From a virus: 57,960 nucleotides of DNA. The notes below the pieces were generated by a model, which worked only from the letters and a program-made list of their open reading frames with translations, was not told the DNA's origin and ran no database searches. Every line of letters begins with the position of its first letter. Positions within the stretch are counted from its first letter, which is position 1. The stretch is taken from positions 1 through 57,960 of IMG/VR virus record IMGVR_UViG_3300037156_000027, one strand, 5' to 3'. Of the stretch, positions 36,501-45,461 are shown piece by piece. The position numbers and the translations under genes were made by a program.

Positions 36501-37079
36501 ATGTCAGCAACTTCGCAGCCCTTTGGATTAATTCCCTCTTATGCGCCGGGTCATTTCGCGCAGGCTCGTCGTTATGACAACGGCATTGCCTCCGGTTATG
36601 CGAGTGGCATCTTGCAGTATCAGCCGGTAGCCCTGAATTCCAGTGGCAAGATTGTTGCCGCGACCACGGCTTCTGATTTCCTTGGGTCTTTTGCTGGTGT
36701 GACCTATTTCGATGCGTCCGGCATCCCCCACACTCAAAATCAGTGGATCTCTGGAACTGTTATTCAGGCTGGACAGCCTCTTTGGGTCTGGGTTTATGAT
36801 GGTCCAACTATGGAATATATGATTCAGTGTGATGGATCTCTGGCTCAAAGTAATGGCGGTCAACTTGATCTTACAGCGGCAAATATCGCTGCTGGTTCGA
36901 CCGTTACTGGGCTATCGACCGCGACCGCACAGGCTTCGTCTCTGACAACGAGCGGTCAGGCACAACTTCGTATCACGGAACTTGATCTGTCTATCGGCAA
37001 CGCATGGGGTGATGCCTACACAATCGTTAAGGTTCAGATTGCTCGTCATCAACTGGTTGCGAATAAAGTCGCTGTATAA
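36501..37079 (+). CDS. Head decoration-type structural protein
   Basis: 192 residues, GGAG upstream. It opens PFGLIPSYAPGHFAQARRYDNGIASGYASGILQYQPV and has a beta-rich, Thr/Ser/Ala-rich body with QPLWVWVYDGP. This is the layout of decoration or hexamer-complex proteins found directly upstream of capsid genes. Functional call is by position. Confidence 0.65.
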   Translation: MSATSQPFGLIPSYAPGHFAQARRYDNGIASGYASGILQYQPVALNSSGKIVAATTASDFLGSFAGVTYFDASGIPHTQNQWISGTVIQAGQPLWVWVYDGPTMEYMIQCDGSLAQSNGGQLDLTAANIAAGSTVTGLSTATAQASSLTTSGQAQLRITELDLSIGNAWGDAYTIVKVQIARHQLVANKVAV

Positions 37080-37105
37080 ATAATTATAACTGAGGGAGAA
37101 ACTCC

Positions 37106-38026
37106 ATGGCCGTCAATATTATGCGCAACACCAACTTCCGCGCTGTCGTTGAGCCGATTCTCAACGAAGTGTTCGATGGTGTCTATGACCAGCGGAAGGA
37201 TGAATTCCTCCAATGCTTCAAGGTCAGGACTGGTATTCCCCGCGACCGTCACGAAGAGCCCATGCTGTCTGGTTTCGGCCCCGCGCCGGAGTTGCCAGAA
37301 GGCATGCCTGTCACATATCAAGCTGGCGGCACTCTGTGGCTGAAAGAATATTTCTACAAGCGTTACGGTCTGGCCTTTGCCCTGACCTCGACCTTGGTTG
37401 ACGACGGCGATCATATCCGCATCGGTGCTACATATTCCGAGCATTTGGCTCAATCTCTGATCGAAACCAAGGAATTGCTCTGCGCCAACGTCCTGAATAA
37501 TGCGTTCAACAGCGCGTATCCTGGGGGTGACGGTGTTTCGCTCATCAACTCCGCGCATCCGTTGGCGGTCGGTACGGCATCCAATACGATCGCAGCTTCT
37601 GCGCTTTCGCAAACGTCTGCCGAGCAGATGCTTATCCAAATCCGTAGCAATGGCGTGGATAACAATCAGAAGAAAATCCATCTTGACCCTGCCGCACTGA
37701 TTGTTCCGCCTGCTCTTGAGTTTCAGGGGGAAGTGATCTGTAAGTCCATTCTTCGCAGTGGCACGGCCAACAATGATCTGAACGCGATTAAATCGCGCGG
37801 CTACCTGAATAAGGGCGTTGCGGTTATCACGCGCCTGACAAGCTCAACGAATTGGTTTGTCCATATCGACAACATTCCGAAGGGTCTGTCGTTGATTATG
37901 CGTAAGCCTCTCGAAAAGAGCATGGAAGGCGACTTTGAAACAGACTCATGGCGCTACAAGGCTATCGAGCGTTATGACGTTGGATTTACGGATTTCCGTG
38001 GGGCTTTTGGGAATTCTGGACAATGA
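37106..38026 (+). CDS. Major capsid protein
   Basis: 306 residues. FKVRTGIPRDRHEEPMLSGFGPAPELPEG, LWLKEYFYKRYGLAFALTSTLVDDGDHIRIGATYSEHLAQSL and the ending RYDVGFTDFRGAFGNSGQ have the look of a Mu-type or HK97-fold head protein, including a long spine-like helix. It has a strong ribosome site (GAGGGAGA) and central position in the head operon. It is the best candidate for the most abundant virion protein. Confidence 0.83.
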   Translation: MAVNIMRNTNFRAVVEPILNEVFDGVYDQRKDEFLQCFKVRTGIPRDRHEEPMLSGFGPAPELPEGMPVTYQAGGTLWLKEYFYKRYGLAFALTSTLVDDGDHIRIGATYSEHLAQSLIETKELLCANVLNNAFNSAYPGGDGVSLINSAHPLAVGTASNTIAASALSQTSAEQMLIQIRSNGVDNNQKKIHLDPAALIVPPALEFQGEVICKSILRSGTANNDLNAIKSRGYLNKGVAVITRLTSSTNWFVHIDNIPKGLSLIMRKPLEKSMEGDFETDSWRYKAIERYDVGFTDFRGAFGNSGQ

Positions 38027-38072
38027 AATGCTTCGCGTGAGTCAGTAAAACGCATCAAATGGAGTACCTAAA

Positions 38073-38807
38073 ATGCCTTTAGAAGATGACATCTACCTCG
38101 GAACCGGCTCCACTGGCACAGGCGCGGCAGGTTATCCTGTCGGTGCAGCCAATGTCGGCGTTGGCCCCACGGGTCGCATCTATGTGTATGACATCGTTCC
38201 TCTGGTGTTATCCGCAACCAATCTGGCTACCTCGCAATCTCCAGGAACTTCAACGGCACCATTGACGCTGACGAAGGGTACGGGGATTACGGCGGCGACA
38301 ACCAATAGTCAAAGCGTTCTTCGCTTGGATGTTCCGCGCAATCTGCGCTTTACGTCCGGTGGTAATGATACAGGCATCACGTTTAATGTTGCTGGCTACG
38401 ACCAATATGGTCAGGCGATGTCTGAAAATGTGACGGGTGCAAGCGGCGGAGTCGCAGCTGCTGTCAAGGCTTGGTACGACATTTTCTCGATTACGCCGAG
38501 CGGCACGACTTCCACGACGATCACTGTTGGCACTGGTGATGTGTTCGGTATGCCGATTGCGGTTCCCAATAAGGCCTATGTATCCTCTGTTGGCTGGGCG
38601 AATGAGCTTATCAAGGATACTGGCACGTTCACGACGGCTGTCGTTACAACGGCAACCGCGACGACCGGCGATGTCCGTGGCACGTTTGCTCCGCAAGCGA
38701 ATGCTTCGGATGGTGCGCGGAGGCTTGTCGTAAGCATTCTTCTCTCTTCGGCACAAGCGGGATCGGCTGCAACCCGCGCCGCAACTCTTGGCGTGACACA
38801 GGCGTAA
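38073..38807 (+). CDS. Structural protein, paralogue A
   Basis: 244 residues, beta-rich. It shares with the next protein the blocks GRIYVYDIVPL, TSGGNDTGITF, GYD and ITPSGTTSTTITVGTGDVFGMPIAV, and a similar ending. The two tandem genes are clearly duplicates. Position after the capsid suggests decoration or head-fibre proteins. Confidence 0.72.
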   Translation: MPLEDDIYLGTGSTGTGAAGYPVGAANVGVGPTGRIYVYDIVPLVLSATNLATSQSPGTSTAPLTLTKGTGITAATTNSQSVLRLDVPRNLRFTSGGNDTGITFNVAGYDQYGQAMSENVTGASGGVAAAVKAWYDIFSITPSGTTSTTITVGTGDVFGMPIAVPNKAYVSSVGWANELIKDTGTFTTAVVTTATATTGDVRGTFAPQANASDGARRLVVSILLSSAQAGSAATRAATLGVTQA

Positions 38808-38816
38808 GGTGAAATA

Positions 38817-39545
38817 ATGACTCATCATTCTGATAATCTGCATATTGGCCCGGCTCAAACTAACATTGGCTCAGCAAGTGTTGCTGGTGGGTTTGGGTTT
38901 GGCCCCATCGCCAGAACGTATGTTTACGATATTGTTCCTCTGACCCTTAACGCATCTGGATTTGCTGCTTCTCAAAGCCCCGGCACTGCGGCTCTGACGC
39001 TTACTGCTGGAACCGGTGTTACTGCGGTTGTTGATGCCTTGGGCGTAACGCGTTATACGGCTGATGTGCCTCGCGCAGTTACTGTTACGAGTGGCGGCAA
39101 TGACACTGGGATTACCTTTCTGATTAGCGGGTATGATTTCTATAATGTCAAAATGACGCAAAAGCTGACTGGCGCAAGCGGCGCAGCGGCTACGACCACC
39201 AAGGCATTCAAGAGCGTTACGGGCATCGTTCCAAGCGGCTCAATCTCCACCACGGTGACGGCTGGCACGGCTGATGTATTTGGCCTTCCTGTGGCGGTTC
39301 TGGACGCCGGATATGTGACTCATGCGGCATGGAATAACGCACTGACGGCTGATGCTGGCACGTTTGTCGCTGGCGTAACGACAAGCCCTGCCACTAATCT
39401 GACGGGCGACACTCGCGGGACTTATCTTCCCTCGACTGGCGCATCGGATGGCACAAAGAGGCTTGTTCTGACGATTGCCTTGTCGGACGTAAATATCGGG
39501 GCAACTCAAACTCTCAAGGGCGTCGTCGGCGTTCCACAAGTTTAA
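38817..39545 (+). CDS. Structural protein, paralogue B
   Basis: 242 residues. Matching blocks with paralogue A: IARTYVYDIVPL, SQSPGT, TSGGNDTGITF and IVPSGSISTTVTAGTADVFGLPVAV. The N-terminus differs (MTHHSDNLHIGPAQTNIG). Divergence at the N-terminus with conserved core suggests different attachment sites on the same shell. Confidence 0.72.
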   Translation: MTHHSDNLHIGPAQTNIGSASVAGGFGFGPIARTYVYDIVPLTLNASGFAASQSPGTAALTLTAGTGVTAVVDALGVTRYTADVPRAVTVTSGGNDTGITFLISGYDFYNVKMTQKLTGASGAAATTTKAFKSVTGIVPSGSISTTVTAGTADVFGLPVAVLDAGYVTHAAWNNALTADAGTFVAGVTTSPATNLTGDTRGTYLPSTGASDGTKRLVLTIALSDVNIGATQTLKGVVGVPQV

Positions 39546-39561
39546 ATAAAGGGGTAAGACA

Positions 39562-39900
39562 ATGGCAATTATCAAAGGACACGGTTTTCATCCCAAAAAT
39601 GGATTCACCGGCTCGGCAAATCCTGGTGCCAGCATGGCTCCTGCTATTCCTGGCTTCAAGCGTGGCGGCATGGAGCATGAAAGCGCGGCCGAAGAGCGCA
39701 GAGAAGAAACCGGTCATCACACCCGCACCAAGCTCGGCAAGACCGATGCACGGGATCATTTTGGTGAACACAAGCACGTTGACCATGACGGTGAAATGCA
39801 CCAGAGCCATGCTGCCTATGACGAGCATGGGTTTCAGCATCTCGCCCACGGCGGGAAGTCTGCCAAGCATCATGCGAAGAAGCATGAGGGCAAGGAGTAA
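39562..39900 (+). CDS. His-rich small virion-region protein
   Basis: 112 residues. An N-terminal part with GFHPKNGFTGSANPGAS is followed by a very His/Lys/Glu-rich C-terminal half (DHFGEHKHVDHDGEMHQSHAA, SAKHHAKKHEGKE). It could bind metal or DNA. No family is recognised. Confidence 0.6.
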   Translation: MAIIKGHGFHPKNGFTGSANPGASMAPAIPGFKRGGMEHESAAEERREETGHHTRTKLGKTDARDHFGEHKHVDHDGEMHQSHAAYDEHGFQHLAHGGKSAKHHAKKHEGKE

Positions 39901-39931
39901 TGTGCCGAAGCTCGTCAGAAACAGGTGATTT

Positions 39932-41035
39932 ATGGCGGCTTCAACATCAGGAACGGTCGGCGTACAAACCCTAGACGTAATATCTCTCATCACAATTGCC
40001 GTGCGCCGTTGCGGTCGTCTGCCCGGCTCATTGAATGCAGAAGACCTCGACACCGCGAAAAACGCCATATTCGTAGGGCTGGCTGCTCTCGTTAATCAGG
40101 GAATCCCGCTTTGGACGATTGAGAAGATTGTCCTCGGACTGAACCTCAACCAGTATCTGCTCCCATTTCCCTCTGGCACGATTGATGTCAGGAACGTCCT
40201 CTATCGTCAGAACGTGCTTCCATCTGGCGGCACTCCAGCATCAAGCGCAGGCGGCGCAGCGGCAAACGCCTTCGATGGGATCGGGACAAATCCCTGCATC
40301 CAAACTGCTCCGAATGGCAATATATCATACAATTTCGGGCAGAAATTGGTGATCCCGTTCGTGGGATTCCTCAATAACTCGACGGAAACGCTGTCACCTG
40401 TCTGGGAATGGTCGAACGACAACGCGACATGGACGCAACTGGCTGTCGGCTCAAACGCTGGCGGTCAAACTGGCTCATTCGGCTCTCAGCCCTATGTCGC
40501 CGGTCAATGGTACTGGCAGGATGTAACGCAGCCCGTTACAGCGCAGTATTATCGCCTCCGTGAGACAGGCGGCGGTACGCTGAATGTGCTTCAGGTGGTG
40601 TTCGGACAACCCGCGCCGGAGATCAGCATTGCGCGGTCGAATGCCGATGATTACCAGAATTTGCCGTACAAGAACCAGCAGGGCGGTTCAGGCCGCCCAC
40701 TGCAATACTGGTTTGATCGGCAGATCGTGCCGCAGGCGTGGTTATGGCCTTCGAGCGGTTTCCTGTTTAATACACTCGTCTGCTACTGTAGGCGCATGAT
40801 TCAGGATGTGGGCGGATACACGAATATAATTGAGTGCCCACAACGTGCATATGATATGGTAATAGCCGATCTTGCTTGTCGTCTGTCATATGAGTTGCAG
40901 GGAGTTCAGCCAGCACGGATTCAAGTATTGGAAATGAAAGCGGCGCAAACAATGAAGCAGTTCTGGGCAGAAGAGAGAGATGCATCGCCTTTCCTAATAT
41001 CGCCATCGATTGGCTGCTATACTCGTGGACGCTGA
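39932..41035 (+). CDS. Tail adaptor protein (gp11-like) with inserted domain
   Basis: 367 residues. The helical N-terminus (VISLITIAVRRCGRLPGSLNAEDLDTAKNA) and the C-terminal EISIARSNADDYQNLPYKNQQGGSGRPLQYWFDRQIVPQAWLWP follow the T7 tail tubular A/gp11 pattern. Between them, residues about 95-230 are an extra beta-rich insert (WEWSNDNATWTQLAVGSN, YYRLRETGGGTLNVLQVVFG) resembling a discoidin-type sugar-binding fold. It connects head and tail; the insert could face outward. Confidence 0.75.
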   Translation: MAASTSGTVGVQTLDVISLITIAVRRCGRLPGSLNAEDLDTAKNAIFVGLAALVNQGIPLWTIEKIVLGLNLNQYLLPFPSGTIDVRNVLYRQNVLPSGGTPASSAGGAAANAFDGIGTNPCIQTAPNGNISYNFGQKLVIPFVGFLNNSTETLSPVWEWSNDNATWTQLAVGSNAGGQTGSFGSQPYVAGQWYWQDVTQPVTAQYYRLRETGGGTLNVLQVVFGQPAPEISIARSNADDYQNLPYKNQQGGSGRPLQYWFDRQIVPQAWLWPSSGFLFNTLVCYCRRMIQDVGGYTNIIECPQRAYDMVIADLACRLSYELQGVQPARIQVLEMKAAQTMKQFWAEERDASPFLISPSIGCYTRGR

Positions 41036-41071
41036 CATGAGAAAGAATGGAAAAATCATTTCGGTGAAATC

Positions 41072-41743
41072 ATGCCGTTCCAATTAAGTTACACAAGTCT
41101 TGTTCAGACTCTTCAGAACTATTTGCAGCGCAATGATGCGCTTGTGATAAACCAAATCCCCCAATTCATAGAATTGGCGCAACAGAGGATCGTCCGCGAA
41201 CTTAAAATTTTGGGAACAAGAACCGAAGTGACTGGCACATTCGACGGCACCACCCAATCCACCGGCATCATGGCTAAGCCTTCCGATTGGCGCAAGACCA
41301 TCTCTTTCTATGTGGGTACAGGCGCAGGAAATAACACGCACACGCCAATCTATGAGCGCACATATGAATTTATTCGCACGGTTTATCCTGATCCTACTGT
41401 GCAGGGAACGCCTCGTTATTACGGTGATGCGGATTGGAATCATTGGCTGGTTCAGCCTTCTCCTGCTTCGGGATTGCCTTTCAAGATACCGTATTACGGG
41501 ACGCTAGTATTCCTTGACGCTACTACCTCAACGAACTGGCTGACCGTAAATGCGCCAGACTTGTTGTTGTATGCCTGTTTGATGGAAGCGATTCCGTTCC
41601 TGAAGACGGATGAGCGAATTCCTGTGTGGCAAGGGATGTACCAAAATGCTAAACTGGCCTTGCAAGCGCAGGAGCTTGAGGGATTGTATGATTCACAACA
41701 GATTGCAGCACTTCCAGAGCCACAGCCTGCGCCGGGGAGATAA
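41072..41743 (+). CDS. Head-tail adaptor protein
   Basis: 223 residues. SYTSLVQTLQNYLQRNDALVINQIPQFIELAQQRIVRELKI is the usual N-terminus of phage adaptor proteins of the DUF6682 type, and PDLLLYACLMEAIPFLKTDERIPVWQGMYQNAK is typical of their C-terminal helices. It lies between adaptor and fibre genes. Confidence 0.78.
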   Translation: MPFQLSYTSLVQTLQNYLQRNDALVINQIPQFIELAQQRIVRELKILGTRTEVTGTFDGTTQSTGIMAKPSDWRKTISFYVGTGAGNNTHTPIYERTYEFIRTVYPDPTVQGTPRYYGDADWNHWLVQPSPASGLPFKIPYYGTLVFLDATTSTNWLTVNAPDLLLYACLMEAIPFLKTDERIPVWQGMYQNAKLALQAQELEGLYDSQQIAALPEPQPAPGR

Positions 41744-41746
41744 GAG

Positions 41747-43852
41747 ATGACAAGTTCCTTTACGGATACCTTTGGCGGGAGTGCCGTCAATCCTTCAGAT
41801 GTTGCGTATGCCGCCTATTCTTTTGGCGCGGCGACCTCTCTTGTGTGGCCTTCCTTCTCAGCCGGGAATACGAATGTTGCTGCACGGTTTATGAGCATAA
41901 CTGCTACCGTTTCAAACATAAATATCTCGATGCCGGATGCGACGCTCAATAGCGTTGGTTATGATGCAATTATATTCAATGCCGGTTCGGACAGTTTCAA
42001 TGTCGTTGATTTTAATGGCGGCGCGATTGCTACGATCACGACAGGACAAACATATTATCTGATGCTGACCAGTAATGCCACGCAAGCCGGAACATGGCAG
42101 ACGATTCAGTTCGGTGTCGGGACTGGCTCGGCAAACGCTTCGGCTCTCGCGGGCTATGGATTGCTTGCCGTCGCAGGAGTGCTGGACGTTAATTTTGTCG
42201 TTAATCCCTTTACCGGAAACTTCAATCTGCCTTCGACGGGTCGGGCGCAGCTTTATAACAACACCGGCGGATCAAACACGATCACGCTTCCTGCTGCGGC
42301 GACTGTCGGCAATGGCTTCTTCTTTATGCTGGCGAACAACGGTTCTGGGGATGTTACTGTTGCTCCAATCGGGGGAAGCACGATTGACCTGAATTCGACA
42401 TCGACGTTCCACCCGACGCAATCAGGTTTTATTATTTCTGACGGCTCGAATTGGGAAACTGTCGGCAAGGGTATCGAGAATACGTTTGCCGTGACGCTTA
42501 TAAACTTGAATGTTGCTGGTGGCGTTGATGTTACCGAAACATCCGCGCAGGCTCAAAACCTCATTCAGCAATATACGGGTGTTCTGACTGGGAATATCAA
42601 CGTCATTATGCCGACCACGGTTCAGCTTTATTTCTGCAATAATCTCACGACAGGCGCACACACCCTGACTGTAAAGACGGCGGCGGGGACGGGTATTCTT
42701 GTGCCGCAAACGTCGTCTCTTATTCTGTATTGCGATGGGACAAATATCGTCAATGGATTCACTGCTACGATCACAAGCAACCTGTCTTTGCTCGCTGGAT
42801 CAGCGACAACGCCGAGTTTGAGTTTCTCGGCATCTACCAGCACGGGGATATTTGCGCCAGTTACGGGGGACTTGTCTGTTGCATGTATTGGCACGGAAGT
42901 AATTAGATTCTCCGCTCAGGCTGTTGCGGTAAATTATTTTGGTGCTGTGGCATCGGCATCGGCGGCGGCTCTGGCCTTGGGGGCGGTTGGCACGGATACA
43001 AACATCAGCATAAATATCGTTCCTAAGGGGACAGGCACAGTGACCTGTGGCTATCTAGATGGGACGATCATAGGATCGAATACGGCGGCTGCTGGCACGT
43101 TCACGACATTGGCAAGCGCAGCGCATACAATTACATCTTCATCGGCAACGGCTTTCACGGTTGGCGCGAATGGGGCAACCAATCCCGTTCTGGCAGTGAA
43201 TGCTAATACGGGGACTGTCAAGACTGGTCTGAGTATAACGGGAGCGGCGACGGGCGGCACAACCGCCTTGGCTGTCACTGATAGCGGATCAAATGCCAAC
43301 CTGACGATTGATGCCAAAGGGTCGGGCACTATCGGCATCGGCAGCGTCAGCACTGGGGAGGTTACGATCACGCCTGCGACGATACTAAGCTCAACATTGG
43401 CTGTAACTGGACACACGACATTTGAGGGTGTGACATCCACGGGTGCTACGGGGACGGGAAAGCTTGTTTATGATACCTCTCCGACCATTGCTGGTTATGC
43501 TCAATTGGCGGTAGCTCAATCTTTCACGGCATCACAGGGTGCGACGCCTGTTGTTTTGACGAGTTCCAGCAACTCGACTGCTATAAATTTTTCCTTGAGC
43601 AATAATTTCTCTGCCACCCTGAGTGAGAATACAACATTCGCCAATCCATCTAATATCGTGGCGGGAAAAGTCTATAACATCGCTATTGTGAATGGCGCGG
43701 GGCCATACACCGTGGCCTATGGTTCGTATTTCAAATTTCCTGGCGGCACGGTTCCATCGGTCACAGCGACGAACGGCGCGAGTGATATTCTGGTTTGTTA
43801 TGCGCGGACGACTACTTTCCTCGAAACCGTTATGATTAAAGGATTCGCGTAA
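41747..43852 (+). CDS. Large tail-fibre shaft protein
   Basis: 701 residues, almost all beta. Repeated strings include TGTVTCGYLDGTIIGSNTAAAGTFTTLAS, a hallmark of phage fibre proteins, with LTIDAKGSGTIGIGSVSTGEVTI and many Thr/Gly/Asn repeats. The C-terminal domain ends FLETVMIKGFA. A trimeric receptor-binding or side fibre is likely. Its stop overlaps the next ATG. Confidence 0.8.
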   Translation: MTSSFTDTFGGSAVNPSDVAYAAYSFGAATSLVWPSFSAGNTNVAARFMSITATVSNINISMPDATLNSVGYDAIIFNAGSDSFNVVDFNGGAIATITTGQTYYLMLTSNATQAGTWQTIQFGVGTGSANASALAGYGLLAVAGVLDVNFVVNPFTGNFNLPSTGRAQLYNNTGGSNTITLPAAATVGNGFFFMLANNGSGDVTVAPIGGSTIDLNSTSTFHPTQSGFIISDGSNWETVGKGIENTFAVTLINLNVAGGVDVTETSAQAQNLIQQYTGVLTGNINVIMPTTVQLYFCNNLTTGAHTLTVKTAAGTGILVPQTSSLILYCDGTNIVNGFTATITSNLSLLAGSATTPSLSFSASTSTGIFAPVTGDLSVACIGTEVIRFSAQAVAVNYFGAVASASAAALALGAVGTDTNISINIVPKGTGTVTCGYLDGTIIGSNTAAAGTFTTLASAAHTITSSSATAFTVGANGATNPVLAVNANTGTVKTGLSITGAATGGTTALAVTDSGSNANLTIDAKGSGTIGIGSVSTGEVTITPATILSSTLAVTGHTTFEGVTSTGATGTGKLVYDTSPTIAGYAQLAVAQSFTASQGATPVVLTSSSNSTAINFSLSNNFSATLSENTTFANPSNIVAGKVYNIAIVNGAGPYTVAYGSYFKFPGGTVPSVTATNGASDILVCYARTTTFLETVMIKGFA

Positions 43853-44598
43853 TGGTGTTTTCTAATGCAATGATGATGGGGGGAAGTTTCTTGGCCAATG
43901 GCATTAGTTATTATAATGGCGGAAGCGGGAATAATTATCTATCGACGGCGGGTTTAAGTGGAGCATCGAATAGCTATACGGGATCGATGAGTCTGTGGGT
44001 TAAGTGGGGAAGCGACGGCGTTGATTATGGTATTGCTGGATTCAGAGGAAGGGGAATCCAGATAATAAGAACTGTCTCCAATGATCTTCAAGTCTATCTA
44101 TGGAACAACGCAGGGGGACAAGTCTTAGAACTTGCTTCGAGCTCTGGACAGGCTACAGGAGCTAATGTATGGCATAATATATTAGCTTCATGGAGTACAA
44201 ATTTCTCGGCGGGCAATAAAATCGGCAGACTATATCTTGATGGGGTGAACATTAATGATTCTCAGGCAGATGGGGGAGCAGCATCTCAAATTGCTTGGAG
44301 CGGAGTTACCGAATACCTCCCATCCTTTTCTTCTCCTTACAATACTAATCAGAATCTTGCTCTTTCGGAAATATGGTTGAGCACGGCGTCATACATTGAT
44401 TTTAGCAACTCAGCAAATCGTGCGCTGTTCTATAATTCAGGACATCCCGTTGATCTCGGAAGCAATGGCAGCACCCCGACCGGCAGCTCTCCCGATGTTT
44501 TTCTTAACCAGCCCTCCGCTCTTGCTGGGAATAATCAGGGAACTGGTGGGAACTTTACTATCCACGGAACATTGACCGATGTTACACCACCATCATAG
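43852..44598 (+). CDS. LamG/concanavalin-like tail protein
   Basis: 248 residues. SYTGSMSLWVKWGSDGVDYGI, WHNILASWSTNFSAGNKIGRLYLDGVNIND and LALSEIWLSTASYIDFSN follow the laminin-G/concanavalin jelly-roll plan. Such domains bind glycans, which fits a fibre tip or accessory receptor-binding protein. It is coupled to the large fibre. Confidence 0.72.
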   Translation: MVFSNAMMMGGSFLANGISYYNGGSGNNYLSTAGLSGASNSYTGSMSLWVKWGSDGVDYGIAGFRGRGIQIIRTVSNDLQVYLWNNAGGQVLELASSSGQATGANVWHNILASWSTNFSAGNKIGRLYLDGVNINDSQADGGAASQIAWSGVTEYLPSFSSPYNTNQNLALSEIWLSTASYIDFSNSANRALFYNSGHPVDLGSNGSTPTGSSPDVFLNQPSALAGNNQGTGGNFTIHGTLTDVTPPS

Positions 44599-44607
44599 GG
44601 AGACATC

Positions 44608-45186
44608 ATGTACACTGACCACACTCTCCTACCGATATACGACAACTCTCCTTACATCGCGGAAGGCGGAACGCAGTATCCGGGCAATTATCCAAAAGAT
44701 CAGATCGAGGGGCTGTTCAAAGTCACGGAAACGGCGCAACCGACAGACCCGACGTTGGTGGTGATGGGGTTCACGATTGACAGCACCCATACGCAGGTCT
44801 GGACGACGCGTGCACAGACGGAATCAGAGGTGGCGGCGACGGCGGCTCAGAACGTCATCAAGCAAGCATCGGCGGCTCTAGCGGCAGGCATGGCACTAAC
44901 CTCGACTGGCACCCCCGCACTCAACGGAACGTACAGCCTAACGCCTCAATCTGTGTCCAATGTGAACGCCACGGTGACGTATATCCTACTCAATGGGGCA
45001 TTCTTTGGCGGAAGTTCAGTAATGCCGTGGGCGGATATGTCGGGGGCGATGCACACCTTTCCAAGCATTGCCGAGTTCAAGTCATTCGCTACTGCGTTCG
45101 CCAGCCTGATCGCGCAGATTCAGCTATATGCCGATAGCGGCGGTGCTGTGGGCAGCATTCCCTCGAATCAGGTGACAATAGCGTGA
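44608..45186 (+). CDS. Tail-fibre-associated protein
   Basis: 192 residues, AGGGAG upstream. The C-terminal half contains a block common in phage fibre-assembly proteins: MPWADMSGAMHTFPSIAEFKSFATAFASLIAQIQLYA. The N-terminus has YPGNYPKDQIEGLFKVTETAQP. Likely a fibre component or chaperone. Confidence 0.65.
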   Translation: MYTDHTLLPIYDNSPYIAEGGTQYPGNYPKDQIEGLFKVTETAQPTDPTLVVMGFTIDSTHTQVWTTRAQTESEVAATAAQNVIKQASAALAAGMALTSTGTPALNGTYSLTPQSVSNVNATVTYILLNGAFFGGSSVMPWADMSGAMHTFPSIAEFKSFATAFASLIAQIQLYADSGGAVGSIPSNQVTIA

Positions 45187-45461
45187 GCCTTCTCAAAACA
45201 TTCCTTGGAATACTGATCGCGGAGGATGAGGCGGCAAATGTTGCGCTTGGTTCAGTTGATGGCGTTTCTGCAGCAGCAAATCCGCATTATACCCTTTCTC
45301 AGCGATGGGCTTTCGAGCGCCAAAAAGGTAACAAGCAAGCCTGCGTTATATGTAAACTGCTAACTATTATCTTTAAACCATTTAATCCAAGTATTAAAAA
45401 TTATGACCATTGCTCACAAGCTATTTCTGGATTTTCAGATAACTTGCCGACGGATGGTTAA
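45183..45461 (+). CDS. Hypothetical protein in tail region
   Basis: 92 residues from a GTG start overlapping the previous stop. NPHYTLSQRWAFERQKGNKQACVICKLLTIIF has two Cys and a short hydrophobic stretch. No family is recognised. Confidence 0.55.
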   Translation: MSLLKTFLGILIAEDEAANVALGSVDGVSAAANPHYTLSQRWAFERQKGNKQACVICKLLTIIFKPFNPSIKNYDHCSQAISGFSDNLPTDG

